From NCBI GenBank assembly GCA_019916065.1, contig CM034239.1, positions 48,187,812-48,251,811 of the forward strand: 64,000 nucleotides of DNA, given 5' to 3'. The notes under the pieces are model-generated. The model did no database searches and was not told the origin of the DNA. It saw only the letters and a list, made by a program, of their open reading frames with translations. This document shows, one piece after another, positions 36,228-48,822 of the stretch. The stretch's first letter is position 1. Each line of letters opens with the position of its first letter. The translations under genes were made by a program, and so were the position numbers. The DNA comes from Vitellaria paradoxa. Lineage: Eukaryota; Streptophyta; Magnoliopsida; Ericales; Sapotaceae.

Positions 36228-36486
36228 ATGTCTCAATTTCAACCACGAAGTTATCCAAATATGGCTTGAGACCATGGGCATTCACATTGAAAGTGGTCTT
36301 GTTGTGTGGATTGTGAACCTCATACACAGCATGTTCTGAGATTGAGATAATGGTGAATAGACCAAACTATCTGGATCAAAGCTTACCCAGGAAGAGGTGC
36401 AACCAAGAGTTATAAATCAAGACTTTTTGGCCTACATAGAAGGATTACCTAGCTATGTGCTTGTCATGTAAGTCCTTCATCTTAGT
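36228..36486 (-). pseudogene. C-terminal end of integrase of the older Athila-like element
   Basis: The minus-strand translation contains YEVHNPHNKTTFNVNAHGLK and FVVEIETWE, matching the integrase tail of the main element (EVHNH..., FVAEIETWD at about 56205-56310). Both sides are cut by younger insertions: the solo LTR on its 3' side and the copia element on its 5' side. The matching upstream part resumes at 41504. A short frame running into the LTR is spurious. Confidence 0.75.
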
Positions 36487-37329
36487 TGAAATTTTGTAAT
36501 ATGCTGATGAAGATCCCAAACAATCAATCACACACAACAAAAGATTGTAGAAGGTAGTGTACAAGAAACGAGGAAACCCACAAAGGGAAACCTCAAAGAA
36601 AACTTTCACTAAAAACAAACGTTGGTTACAAACTCAACCCCTCGATAGATCGATTCCTTGACTCTATACTTTTGATGATGTTTGCTCGAATCCTCAATTC
36701 ACCAATTCCTTTAATGAAAACCCTTTGACTCCTCGAAGGCACAAGACTGAATCCTCGGTAGCTCTGCTGAATCCACAGCATGTTGAATCCTCAGCATCCA
36801 TAAACCTCAAACCCGAACTCCTTTGGATTGAACATGAACATGTTGGCTAAGAACTGGAGAGAGAATTGAACTTTCAGGCTCCCAATCTCATGTGTATTCT
36901 ATCACTATCTGTGTGTGTCACTTTTTCCAAAAGACACTAGGAGATATATATAGACAAACAGAGGCGGCTAGAGCTCGAAACGATCAAAACAAGCTAGAAA
37001 AGTCTACCTCGCGGGAAGGGCAGACCCGCGGCCTTCTCGCGGCTATCCCGTGGATCAGTGTAGTGATCCCGCACGGCCAAATCTCAGAATTTAGCTCTCG
37101 AGATTTTCCAGCGACAAAGTACAATCATCCTACAGTCTTCTTGCGTTAATCAATTCTGAACCTTGTTTGGAATCTTCAGGACTTCTAGCTGCTATGGAAA
37201 CTTGATTTTCTGAGGCATTTTTGAATTCTAATCGACTTAGGACTCTAGTGTCTTAGCCTTCATTAAGTCTAAAGCACATACAATTCTATTGGATCATGGA
37301 TTTGCCAATTGACAATTTTAGCCTTAACA
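36487..37329 (-). repeat. 3' LTR of the copia element
   Basis: 843 bp; starts TGTTAAGGC and ends AAAATTTCA on the minus strand. Matches 40676-41503 along its length. The polypurine tract adjoins its start. Confidence 0.85.
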
Positions 37330-37343
37330 ATCTCCTCCTTTGG

Positions 37344-38570
37344 CAATTCCATGTCAAAACTCAAATAATGAAATTACAAATGAAAATTAATCTACACTAA
37401 GGCCTCAGTAAATTTGTCATCCATTCCATCAACACGTTCCAACTGATAACCTGTATGGCTACACACTTAAACAAATGATCAAGGCATCATGTGGAATAAA
37501 TAAAGAATTAAACATTAAATAAAACCCACAAAATATTCTCCCCTTAATTATCAAAAAAAAAAAAAAATTGTTCACCCCCTCGATCAACAAACTACTTTTC
37601 AAACATTCTACTTTGCAAGCCTTCTCGCCCTTAACTATTCCCCCTTTTTGGCATGAATTGACAAACATGAAGGTGTAATGGGTAATCTTGTTCAAATCAT
37701 TCCAAGTTCTATTTTCCCAAACACAAAACTAAACACAGTTCCAAAATTTTGACCATACATAAATAGTAACAAATAAGAATTTCAAGAATCACCCTATTAT
37801 TTATGTCATGAGCTGTTCACACATGTAATACCAGTGGTCAAATGCCTGTGCAGTGTGTGAAATGAAGTTTAAGTGCAACATAATTAGTACTCTTCACATA
37901 CTTGCCTGAATTTTAAAATTGCTCCTTTTGGACTTTGAATTGAATTGAGTAAGATATGCAGTGTTAGCTCTTCAACTAAATTCTCCTTAATTCATTTTTT
38001 TTAACTAAACACCAAGGAACAATCACATCTTTTTTTTCTTTTTCCTCTTTTTTTATTTGTTCTTGGTGGCTTTCACGCATTTTATGGGTAGGTAGCCTTC
38101 TTCCTGTATCGTCAAACCCAGAGGGTGGTTATTTTGATAACCTGCATGTCAACAGGCTAGCTTTCACTCTATCCTATATGGTAGCCCTTTTCAAGTGAAT
38201 TTTTTATATAGACTCAAGAGCAACCAATAGTCCAAAGAGGAGAATTTATTAAACAAATTGAGTGGTGGAAAATATTTCTTATGATGTACAAAACTTTGTG
38301 TAAGTACAATTGGCACACCACTACCATGACAAGGAACAACAAAACATAGTATTCAAGTTCATCAAGTAATTCAAATTTATGACCACTATGTAAATCAAAA
38401 TTTTAATCCTGTGATTTTGAAGTGTGTATGAGGTGATAGAATATGCAAGAATATCAGAAGGAATAGCATTGCACCAAAAAAAATTTTACTTATCCTAAAA
38501 GAAAAAAAATCTAATCTACATGATTTCATAGAATTAGGTAAAAATAAACAATGACGCATAGCCTAGTTCA
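37344..38570 (-). other. Non-coding 3' internal part of the copia element
   Basis: About 1.2 kb of AT-rich sequence between the decayed gag and the polypurine tract. I see no integrase, RT or RNase H motif in any frame. A second purine tract (CAAAAAGGGGGAATAG on the minus strand near 37640) resembles a polypurine tract. The pol region seems to have been deleted. Confidence 0.55.
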
Positions 38571-40619
38571 TGAAAAAATTTACCTCTACATATGAAGGCT
38601 CACCCCTTCAACACTCTTAAGGGTGTGCGTGACATAGAGATCACTCTTCCTAACCCAAACAGTTCTTAATTTTGGAAAAACATTTTGAGTCTTAGAATTG
38701 TTGGGTTTTGGACCAATGGGTTTTGAAAGTTTTTCTTTCTATCTTTCCTCACTGGCCAAGTCATGTAAGGTTTAAAATCAAAACAAGACTTTTGAAACCT
38801 TAAAGGATGAAACCTATTTGACACTTGAAGATTAGATTTCAAAGAATTCCTAGTGTCAATATAGGATAGAGGAAGCCCAAATAATTTGTGACAGTGTGGT
38901 CTTGTGTGTCCGGGGTATACCACAATAAAAACAAATAGGAACAAACTTACGTTGCAAGTTAGGGGGTGTACCTTTGGGCTTCTGAAAATAAGTTCTGGAC
39001 TAATTACCTTTCTTTGGTTAAGGAGCTTTGACTATTTTTGGAGTAGTTTTCTTTGAGGAACTGGGGGTAGCTTACTTACCAAAAAAAAAAAAAAAAAAAA
39101 CTAGGGGTAGCTTTAGCTTCAAGATTGTCCACTTACGTGCCAATGTAGCCAAGTCCACTTTTGTCACGCGGGCTCCTTTGCATCCCAAGTATGTCATCAA
39201 GCTGGGAAGAAGCAGTATTCATCTTGAGTTGCATGGATTGCAACTTACCTTAGGCATCCTTCAATTCGTTGTCTTTTTGATCCAACTTGGCCTTAAGTGC
39301 TATTATCAACTCCTCTTGAGTTTTCTTGTTTGCTTCAAGATCTTCACATTTGGCTTGCAATTCTTCCATAGCAATTTTTAGACTGTCTCTCTCCTCTTTA
39401 ACATCTTGTTCTTCACCGTCAACTTTTCATTTTGCTTGTGGAGCTTTTGACAGTCTTGGTACAACTGTTCATACGCCTCTTCAACATCTACTTCCTCATC
39501 TGAATCTTCTTCAACTTCACTTTTGGAGGATTCTTCTTTCTTGCTCTTAGAAGAGGATGACTTTGCTGAATTTGAGGGGGCATTTGCTTTAAACATGAAA
39601 GCAGTATAATTCACTAAAAAATCGTCTGAAGAAGAGGAGGTACTTGACTGATCATCTGAATCATCGAGTGTTGTATTGAGAACCTTCTTCTTGCCTTTCT
39701 TGTTCCCACAGTTTTGGGCTATGTGACTATAACCTTGGCACTCGTAACACTTCACACCTTATGACTTGTTCTCCTTCTTCTTCTTCTCCAAAGATTTCTC
39801 TCCTTTGACTTTCTCATCTTTCTTCATCTTTCCTTGCTTGCTATTTTTCTTTTTTAAGAATTTTTTGATTTTCTTAGTATAGCTAGCAATTTCTTCAGGA
39901 GAGGGGATTGACTATCATTACTAGAGGAGGGCTCCTCTTCCTTCACTGTTTTTAGGGCAACTCCCCTAGACTTTGGTTTGATCATGTTGGCTTCATAAGT
40001 CTGCAGGGAGCCAACTAAATCTTCTACCCTCATGGAATCTACATCCCTAGCTTCCTCTATAGCTATGACCTTAGCTTGAAAAGACAAAGGAAGAGATCAA
40101 AGAATCTTACTTACAACCTTTTGATTTGGAATAGGTTCTCCAAGATTGAAGCTTGTATTGATGATGTTGCTGAGCTTTGCATAAGAACTATCAAAGGGTG
40201 ACATCTTTAGATATCTTCAATTTTTCAAACTCCGAGGTTATCTTCTAAAGCTTGGACTTCTTAACAATAGAATTGCCTTCATTAGTTAACTCGAGAATCT
40301 TCCAAGCTTCCTTGGCAATCTCACAACTTGAGATCCTTCTGAACTCATCGGCGGAGACGGCACAGAAAATTGAACTTAGGGCTTTGTAGTTTTATTTAGC
40401 CTTTTCTTGTTCAGCCCTGGTCCATAAATTCATAGGCTTCTCAACCATCACGTTATCTACAAAATGAATTGGTTTTACCCAACCTTTTTCAATAGCTAGC
40501 CAAACATTGACGTTCAATGAGATGAGATGAGCCCTCATTCGAACTTTCTAATATGCATAGTTGGTGCCATCGAACCATGGGGGTCTCGTGCTCAAATTGC
40601 CTTCTCTAGGAGGATCCAT
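38570..40619 (-). pseudogene. Copia gag polyprotein, broken by stops and frameshifts
   Basis: Begins MDPPREGNLSTRPPWFDGTN at 40619, a typical copia gag start. UBN2-type gag follows (AIEEARDVDSMRVEDLVGSL, about 39990-40070). A CCHC zinc knuckle CYECQGYSHIAQNC is at about 39710-39750, followed by an acidic Ser-rich stretch and a second knuckle-like segment GHTRPHCHK near 38900. The reading ends near the gag-protease border, with no protease active site. Several in-frame TAG codons sit at expected Trp positions, suggesting G-to-A decay. Not functional. Confidence 0.8.
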
Positions 40620-40658
40620 CAGCAAATAACAAGATCACGTTTTGTTCTAAAAAATGTA

Positions 40659-40673
40659 CCCACTCTGATACCA
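40659..40673 (-). other. Primer binding site of the copia element (tRNA-Met type)
   Basis: TGGTATCAGAGTGGG on the minus strand, two bases inside the 5' LTR. It resembles the complement of the initiator tRNA-Met 3' end used by many plant copia elements. Confidence 0.85.
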
Positions 40674-40675
40674 AT

Positions 40676-41503
40676 TGAAATTTTGTAATATGTTGATGAA
40701 GATTCCAAACAATCAATCACACACAAACAAAAGATTGTAGAAGGTAGTGTACAAGAAATGAGGAAACCCACAAAGGGAAACCTCAAACAAAAGTTTCACT
40801 AAAAACAAACATTGGTTACAAACTTATCCACTTGATAGATTGACTCCTTGACTATATACTCTTGATGATGTTTGCTCGAATCCTCGATTCACCAACTCTT
40901 TTAGTGAAAGCCCTTCAACTCCTCAAAGGCACAGGATTGAATCTTTGATAGCTCTGCTGAATCCTCAGCATCGACAAACCTCAAACCTGAACTCCTTCGG
41001 ATTGAACACAAACATGTTGGCTAAGAATTGGAGAGAGTAATTGAACTTTCAAGCTCCCAATCTCATGTGTATTCTCTCACTATCTGTGTATGTCACTTTT
41101 TCCAGAAGATGCTAGGAGATATATATAGACAAACAGAGGCGGCTAGGGCTCGAAATGATCAAAACAAGTTGGAAAAGTCTACCTCGCGGGAAGAGCGCAC
41201 CTGCGGCCTTCCCGCAGCTATCTCGCGAATTAGTGAGGTGATCTCATACAGCCAGATCTCAGAAGTTAGCTCTTGGGATTTCCAGCGACAAAGTGGGGTC
41301 ATCCTGCAGTCTTCCTGGGTTAATCAATTCCAAACCTTGTTTGGACTCTTCAGGACTTCTATCCGTTATGGAAACTTAATTTTCTAAGGCATTTTTGAAT
41401 TCTAATCAACTTAGGACTCTAGTATCTTAGCCTACACTAAGTCTAGAGTACATACAATTCTATTGGATCATGGATTTGCTAATTTACAATTTTAGTTTTA
41501 ACA
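40676..41503 (-). repeat. 5' LTR of the copia element
   Basis: 828 bp; begins TGTTAAAACTAA at 41503 and ends AAATTTCA at 40676 on the minus strand. Pairs with the LTR at 36487-37329 with many scattered differences. Confidence 0.85.
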
Positions 41504-42855
41504 TTAGCCTTGGTGATTTTAGCATTCTCAAAGGCATCATTTCTTAGTTCCTTAAATTTGTTCAATTGAAGCTTTCTAAGAATGCCAGCATCATCAATGC
41601 TTTCATTATATTGCCAAATTGCCCAATAAGCTCTATATTCCATCTCAACAAGTAGGTGGCAATAGGAAGACATTCCTAAAATGATCTTGTGTGCCATCCG
41701 ATACGCCCACAAAGCATCAATGAGATGTGAAGACCAATTCTTACGTGTAGGGTTGACGGTCTTCTCAAGTATGCCTTTAATCTCCCTATTCGTTAACTAC
41801 TCGGCCACTATTCTATGGGTGGTATGAGATACCCACCTTATGTGTCACACCATAATTACGCAACAAGATACTAACGGGCCTGTTGCAAAAATGCTTGCCA
41901 CCATCACTAATGATGACCTAAGGCATCCCAAAGCATGAGAAGATATACTCCTTCAAGAACTTAACCACCACCTTGTGGTCATTGGTGTGAATTGCAATGG
42001 CTTCCACCTACTTGGAGACATAATCTATAGCCAAAAGTATGAACTCGAAACCAAATGACTTAGGGAATGGCCCCATAAAATCAATGCCTCAATAGTCAAG
42101 AATCTTTAAAATAATTATGGGGTTTTGAGGCATCTCATTTCGCTTAGTAAGAGCTCCTAGTCTTTGACACCGGTCACATTTAAGGCAATAATTATGGACA
42201 TCCCTAACTAATGAAGGCCAACAAAATTCGCTCTGAAGAATCTTAGCATCTATTTTCTTCGAGGAGAAATGGCCTCCACCTACTAAGGAATGACAAAACT
42301 CAATAACATTAGGAATCTTAGTCTTGGGGATACAACGTCTAACAATTTGATCTAGGTAATACTTGTAGGGTTATGGCCTATCCCAAAAGAAATTATGCAC
42401 ATTGTGAAGAAATTTCCTTCTATCAATCTAAGTCCAATGTGAAAGCATAAGGCCAGTTACCAAGAAGTTGGCAATGTCTAAATACCAAGGGGAAAATCCT
42501 GGGATATGGAGCTTACATGCATAATATGTTCATCTAGAAAATGCTCCTCTATTGGTAGGTCATTATGGTCAAACACACGAGATGGCAACCTAGACAAATG
42601 ATTGGCCACCACATTTTCTACTCATTTCTTATCCTTGATTTCCAAGTCAAGCTCTTATAGGAGTAAAATCCACATAATGAGGTGGGGTTTGGCCTTTTGT
42701 TTGGATAGGAGATATTTTAAAGTTGCATGATCTATGAACACTATGACATGGGACCCTACCATATAAGACCTAAACTTGTTAAGGCAAATACTACAGCTAT
42801 CAATTCCTTCTCAGTGGTGGTGTAGTTCAATTGAGCTTCACAAAGGTAGAATTGA
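41504..42855 (-). pseudogene. RNase H and integrase remnant of the older Athila-like element
   Basis: Minus-strand reading from 42855 downward gives [12 protein letters not shown] (RNase H), later decayed core-integrase segments, then ALWAYRMAHK and EMEYRAYWAI, ending KELRNDAFENAKITKA where the copia element is inserted. Many stops and frame changes. The order is co-linear with RNase H and integrase of the main element. The expected RT lies nowhere upstream because at about 42855 the sequence turns into an inverted gypsy fragment. Non-functional. Confidence 0.75.
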
Positions 42856-43081
42856 TCCAAAAGCTCTTAACTCCATGGAAACGTTAAGGATATTCATTCA
42901 TTTTTTGGGCATGCTAGTTTTTATTGGCATTTTATCTAAGAGCCATCATTAGTGATGGAAGAGCATTTTTGTAATAGACCTATTGGGATGTTTATGCATA
43001 AATAGGGCATAGTCTATAAGGTAAGCACTTCTTACTACCCTCAAATGAGTGGTCAAGTAGAGCTTGCCAATCGAGAGATTA
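42856..43081 (+). pseudogene. Inverted gypsy pol fragment, RT end fused to integrase
   Basis: Plus-strand reading gives GNVKDIHSFFGHASFY (end of RT) and, after a large internal deletion, the integrase end with [20 protein letters not shown]. It adjoins, in opposite orientation, the RNase H remnant to its left. It is the target into which the Tekay-like LTR at 44606 inserted. Heavily decayed. Confidence 0.65.
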
Positions 43082-43084
43082 TGT

Positions 43085-44600
43085 TGACCACTTCTAGAAA
43101 GTGCATCTAATTAACCCCCAAGTGCAAGGGTGTGCAGTGTAGTTTTAACTTGGTGAGTCCGAGGTCGAATTCATAGGGAGCCTATGTTTTTCAGTTTCTA
43201 AATAGGAATTCTAAATTTAAATATAAGCAAAGTTTAATGTTTAATTAGAACTAAATTCTAGGGTTTTTGCAAGTTTAAAATTAACATTAAGAACAAATTA
43301 ATAACTACTTAAAGAAATTCGGCAAATAAAATTTCGTTTTTGGGTTCTAATGAAATTAAAGCAGTAACTAAATAAATTCAATTTTAATCTTAAATTCCAA
43401 GCAAACAATCTACTCTAAAATTTCAAATCAAACAATTTAATCAACTTCACGAATTAAATTAAATGATAATCACAATATTAAAATGATTCTTGATCCAACT
43501 TTCAATTTTGGGTAGTTTACTACTTCACTATGGGATGTGTTTAAACTACAATCTTAAGTTCACGTGAAAGGAACGATAGATTGGAAGGATGTCTTTGTTA
43601 GGGTTTACAAATCTCCCAATACTCAGTTTTAAAATCTCGTTTAGGATTATAAATCTGGAACGATCTTCAATAAAAACACTTGGGTTCAAATTTGATTTAG
43701 GGTTTGTTTAAAAATATTAAGAAATTTATAATCAAAAACCTTTACCAGTGATTACAGAGAATATAGTCAAAGGTTTTCATTTTTGAAAGCTTTTGAAACA
43801 AACTAAAATAGATTTGAAAATCGTAAATCCCTATGCATAAGTTTTTGTAAACCATGCGAAGGGTCTACGCACATCCCATAGATCGTAGTAACCTACCTTT
43901 CCTTGATTTGTTGAATCAAGAACTAGGATTTTACGCTAACATGCTTTTAAATGAAATAAAAACAATCATCAAGCACAAAACTAATGATTCTAAAGAATAA
44001 GACGAAGAGACAATATTATTAAAATGAAAAGTGAAAGCAAACGTACTCTAAAATCAACTCCGAAACAGAATAATGAACTACTACTGCTGTAATGAAGACT
44101 ACACAAGCTTCGAAAATCCGTAAAAACATCTCACAAACAATAAAAAACTCTCAAAAATATTCTAAAACTCTAAAACATATGCAGAAAGCAAAGTAGGCTC
44201 TCCATTTGGTTCGGCCATACATTAGGGTTTACAAAAGGGGTAGCAAGGAAACCTTAGAAAAGATAAATTAAAGACGCGTGCCCAGTACACTGTGGTCCAG
44301 ACCATTTTGGTGGGGGTTTGGACCACAAAATCATGGTTCTTTAGATTCTGCTTCCTCCTCCATGCTGAATCTTTAGGCTGGTCTGAACCATCCTAGGTGG
44401 GGTCTAAACCACAGCTTTTCTTTCATCCTTTAGGCCACTTTCCTTGCTATAAATCTCAATTATCTCGCCCTTTTCCCTGCAATTAAGAAGATAAACACTA
44501 TAAGTAATAAACTAATGATAAAACTTCAAAATTAATTACTTAAATGCATCAATGAGTATCAAAATGTGGAGTTTGTAATTACACTTTTCAAGTGTAATCA
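43085..44600 (-). mobile_element. Solo LTR, Athila-like, with perfect target duplication TATGT
   Basis: 1516 bp. On the minus strand it starts TGATTACACTTG (44600) and ends in GGTCA (43085), like the LTRs of the main element. The 5-bp duplication TATGT flanks it at 43080-43084 and 44601-44605. No primer site or polypurine tract adjoins, so it is a solo LTR. It contains GC-rich near-palindromes (GGTCCAGACC, about 44290-44410) and one hairpin repeat unit near 43831-43880. Confidence 0.88.
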
Positions 44601-44605
44601 TATGT

Positions 44606-47247
44606 AATAAGCTAGTTTTCCATATTAAGGTGAATTAGAGATTGTTGATGAGTTTAGTACATAGTAGGTTGTTAAATTAATGAAAGGTATTAGGAATTTA
44701 AATTGATGATTTTTAACAAGTTTAGGAGATAATGGTGTGTTAATTTGATTAAAGTGGGTCATTAGGAAGGTAGTTGGTTGAAGTTTTGAGGAAAAGGAAC
44801 TTGATTTCTGGACTTAGCCGTTTTTGGGCATGAAAGGTACTTGAGGGGCACCTATACCTCTTTGTGGGGTGCCCATGGCCATTGTGAGGTGCCCATGATT
44901 CATATAAGGTGCCTATGATGCTCTGCAGCGGGTCAAATGAGACTGTTTTCCTCTTTGTCTTTCATCAGTCAACTTTTAAGTCATTTCTTGGATAGACCTA
45001 GGGGAGAGTTTGTAAGGGGAGGTGCTTAGGCTCCTGTAGCAAGCTTGGAGACCAAGCTAAGAATTTGTATTTATATGTATGAGAGGAGAGAGAGAGAAAG
45101 TTTGGTGTTGGAGAAGAAAAATTGGAGAGTTTGGAATCAAGGGAGCAACCAAAGAAATTAGTTTTGCTAAGCCACTCAAACTAAGCCACTCAGACACTCA
45201 GTGAACATTTCTATATGGTTTGCTTGTTGTTTAGATCAAAGGGTGAGGAGATTGATTAACTCAAAGTGAGGAGCCAAAACTGGGAGTTTACCATCTTCTT
45301 ACTCCAGTGTTGTTTAAGCTTGAGGTAGGGATTTCTAGCCTCTTAATCGCATATATGAGATGTATTGAGTTAGGAAATGTTGTTATGATGATTATTTAAG
45401 AATTTGGAGGCTTGAGACTGTGATTCAAGTGGTTTGATATAAGTGTATATGTGTATGTATAGGTTGGACCTAAGAATTTGATTTAGGGAAATGGGTGAAT
45501 TAAACCTTGTTTTGATTGTCTTCCTAGAGTCTTTTGAATCCTAAACAACACATAGAAACAAGTTTTTGAACTAAAGAGTGGATTTGGCCAAGTTTGAAGC
45601 CCAAAACAATGAGATAAAGCTCAGACCAAATAAAGTAACGTCTCTATCCATAGATGGGCGCCTATCATCCATGTGGGGTGCCCGTGTCCTTTGATGGGCA
45701 CTTATGTGGGGGCACTCATGGTCCCCTATCCAGAATATTAAGTTTTGCTCCTTATATAAAAATTTATATATTTTAAATCTCAAACTTTATAACATTAAAT
45801 GATTAACCTAGAGTGATTAAATAAGTGAAAGTATATGAGCTAAAGTGTGAAAAGCAACATTTGGATAAAGTGATTGCTTTTTAAGACATGTTTAGTATTG
45901 CCCTAATGTTAAATTTATGTGCTCACTTCTTATGCTTGATACAAATTTAATATAGAATTGTTCTAATAGTGTTGATAAGGATTGATTGATATTTGATTTG
46001 AAATAATGGAGATAATGTTAATGGGAAGAAGAGATGCTAAAATGAAATAATAATATATTAATGTGATATTAGAATAAGTTGAAATTAGTGAATTAGATGT
46101 CTTGATAATACAAGTTATTCCTTGTTTGAATGAGATGATAAAAGAATATGATAACATTAATGGGAGATGCTTAAGAGATAACATGAAAGATATTGAATTA
46201 TGGAAGAGATATATGATTTACTATTTGTTGTTTTGTGAAATGATTGCATTATTATTGATTGATTGTTAATTATGAAATATGATTGATTGTTTATATTGAA
46301 TGATATTGATTATTAGACAATGATAAGAATAACTTGGTTATGATGAAAATGATATGATAATTCGATTTGGAATGTGATGAGCTATTATTGGAACTGATAA
46401 TAAGAGTGAAGAGAATTGATGAGATGATATGTATGGATTTTGGATTTTGATGATATATTATTGACAAATTGTAGATGATGTCAATGGAAATGAGATAGTT
46501 GGAAATGTGATTGATATTGAGACACGGGAATGGTGGGTATTACAAAATGGGAAGGGTAATGAGTTTACCCTAGGGTTGAAAGACCTGAAACTTGTGCAAG
46601 GAATTAGTGTTCATGCCAATAGGTTAATAGCCTACAACATGACATGTGATAAGGCTAATCGTGGCCTCTAATGATGATGTAAATTAAGGCTAATCGTGGC
46701 CTCTAACGATGACGTGAATTATGGCTAATCGTGGCCTCTGCTGATGATGTTAATTGTGCCACCTCCATAAATAGATTGTGAATGGAACATAAATAAGGAT
46801 GACTATAGAAAAGAATGATTAAGTAAATGATAATTGAATTAAGAGATGAAATTAATGACAGTGATCATGACATTTAATTATATAAGGTTTATTTTGATAA
46901 TAAAATTATGATGCTTATATGGAAGAGGGCTTAAATTTCGTTATATGGTGTTGTATGATTACGTTGAGTTATGTTGGATTACAAAGGTTAGCATTGTTTT
47001 ATATTATTGTTTTAGATATTGTATATGCTTTTATGATGCTACGTGAGCACAAGTGGATTGGTGCTCATGTCCCTATAAACTTTATTGCAAGAATAGATCC
47101 TAAGGACTAGGTGGGCATTTGGTGGGATTAGAAGTGCATAAGTTGTTGCGAACATTGCATCTTTCTTTTATTTAAGTTAAAATTTTCATTTGGGACTGTA
47201 ATATTATTTTTAATTTAAGAATTTATTCAATTGGGTTGTAAGGCCAT
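44606..47247 (+). mobile_element. Second Tekay-like LTR, 3' end displaced by the main element
   Basis: Similar by eye and in order to the solo LTR at 33283-36222: GGGGTGCCC-type repeats (44850-44935 and 45650-45720), TATA-like sequence and GA tract (45060-45100), a gene-free AT-rich middle, GGGTTGAAAG(A/T)C (46570-46580) and TGAGCACAAGTGG (about 47043). The start TGTAATAAGC falls partly in the TATGT duplication, so the other solo LTR inserted 3 bp inside its 5' end. Its last ~200 bp are missing here because the main element inserted at 47248; they should lie beyond the window. Confidence 0.7.
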
Positions 47248-48799
47248 TGATTACACTTGAAAAGTGTAATTACAAACTCCCTAACTCAACACTTATTCAT
47301 GCATTTAAATAATTAAAGTTGAAGTTTTAGTGTTATCGTATTACTTATACTTTTATTGTTTTATTTGCAGGGGAAAGGGCAAGGATGTCGAAGTTTATAG
47401 CTATGGAGAGAGCCCAGAAGACAAAGAAAAAGTCATGTTTCAAACCTTGCCATGGATGAGCAAGACTGGCCTAAAGACCATTTATGAAGAAGGAAAAGAA
47501 GCAACAAAAAAGATACTTGGGGGTCGGGACCGTCCATTCTAATGGTCAGGATCACAGTAAGCTGAATATGAGAAAATACCATTTTGTGGTCCCGACCCCC
47601 TTTTTAAACGGTCGGGACCCCCATGTATCTAAAAACCCGAGTTCTAAAGCCCGCCTCTTAGGGTTTTCGGCCAACTATTTAAAGGATACACTGCACGGCC
47701 GCCGGGGGAACTTCTCTTTTACAATTTTGCTAAGATACTTAGAGAGATTAAATTAGTTTTACATTAATTGAGAGAGTATTTTACATGCTTGAAGATTGTT
47801 AATGGAGGTTTTTGGAGCACTTTTCTTCTTCATTGCTGCGTGGTTGAGTGTTTTTCTTTTCGAATGATTTTTGTTGTAAGTTATTTTTGTTTCATTCTTT
47901 AATACAATGTTCTGTTTATTTCAATTATTGAATCACATGATTAAGTAGTCTTTGATTGCATTTGTGATGTTTAAACTAGTTGTAGTGTAAAACCCTAATC
48001 TTGATTCAACAACGAAGCAAGAAAGGGTAGTTCACGAAAAACCTTGGGGTGTTCATAGTCCCTTTGCGTAGGTTACGAAACCTTTCGCGGAGGGATCTAC
48101 CTTTCACAAATCTTTTTTTTTCTATTTCGAAAACACTCGAATACGAAAACCCTTAACCATATTCATTTGAGATCACTGGTATGGATTTTCGTAACTAATT
48201 GTTAAATACTTTCGAATAGATTTAAATATCAAATTGTTATTAATTTCTTAGTGTTTAATTGAAAAACCCTAGGAAACAAAGGTCTTTAACCATATCTTGA
48301 GATCACTGGTTCTGACCTTTGATTACAATGTTCTAAATAATTTTCAAATTAAACCCTATTCTTCAAACAAACACACCCCGAGGCAAAGTAGTGAACTATC
48401 CAGACATGACGTTGAATCAAGATCTTTATTCTTATTGAATTGCAATCCAATTTAGTTTTAGTTATAATTGATTAATTTGAAGTTGAAATTGTTTTGTTGA
48501 TTTTATTTTAATTTTTCGCCATCAAGCTTAATTCCTTTTAAAATTCAGAATGTCCTATTTATTTTAATCTTAATTAGTTGAAATTGAATTTATCTTTAAT
48601 TTTACTGAACCCTAGAACTTAGTAAACTTAAATTTCCAAACTTGCTTCCCTTTAGTTTTTAGAATTTCTTTCACATCCTAGAAACTAAATAACATTAGGC
48701 TCCCTGTGAATTCGACCTCGGACTCACCGAGTTTTAAAACTATGACTGTCTTCTTGCATTTGAGAGGTAGAACCCTAAAACACTATTTAGGGTCGGTCA
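47248..48799 (+). repeat. 5' LTR of the main Athila-like element
   Basis: 1552 bp, starting TGATTACACTTGAAAAGTG and ending GGTCGGTCA. It contains a 5' terminal palindrome, a GC-rich palindromic module GGTCCCGACC...GGTCGGGACC (47587-47619), a TATA-like CTATTTAAAG (47675-47684), two units of the ATCACTGGT repeat (48121-48330) and the conserved U5 hairpin at 48717-48731. A 70-codon frame (47330-47542) recurs in the 3' LTR but has eight amino-acid differences and is probably not a gene. Confidence 0.88.
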
Positions 48800-48805
48800 A
48801 GTTTT

Positions 48806-48822
48806 TGGCATCGTTGCTGGGG
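48806..48822 (+). other. Primer binding site, tRNA-Asp type
   Basis: TGGCATCGTTGCTGGGG, six bases after the LTR end. It differs from the complement of plant tRNA-Asp 3' ends (TGGCGCCGTTGCCGGGG) at positions that look like C-to-T / G-to-A decay. This primer is typical of Athila elements. Confidence 0.82.

Larger units (their letters stand above)
36487..41503 (-). mobile_element. Copia-type retrotransposon, gag only, with both LTRs
   Basis: Minus-strand element of about 5.0 kb. LTRs lie at 40676-41503 (5') and 36487-37329 (3'). They are clearly alike but carry many substitutions, so the insertion is old. The primer site TGGTATCAGAGTGGG (initiator tRNA-Met type) is at 40659-40673 and the polypurine tract CCAAAGGAGGAGAT at 37330-37343. 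Flanking duplication TTAGT (36482-36486) / TTAGC (41504-41508) matches at four of five bases. The internal region is only about 3.3 kb: degenerate gag, with no protease, integrase, RT or RNase H seen. It split the integrase gene of the older gypsy element. Confidence 0.85.

Noticed and set aside
36121..36327. 68-codon minus-strand frame as a gene
   Set aside because: It is a hybrid of the integrase tail and the end of the inserted solo LTR, joined by the insertion.
38990..39390. Plus-strand frame at 39028-39381
   Set aside because: Antisense to the decayed copia gag and contains a poly-A run; no family resemblance.
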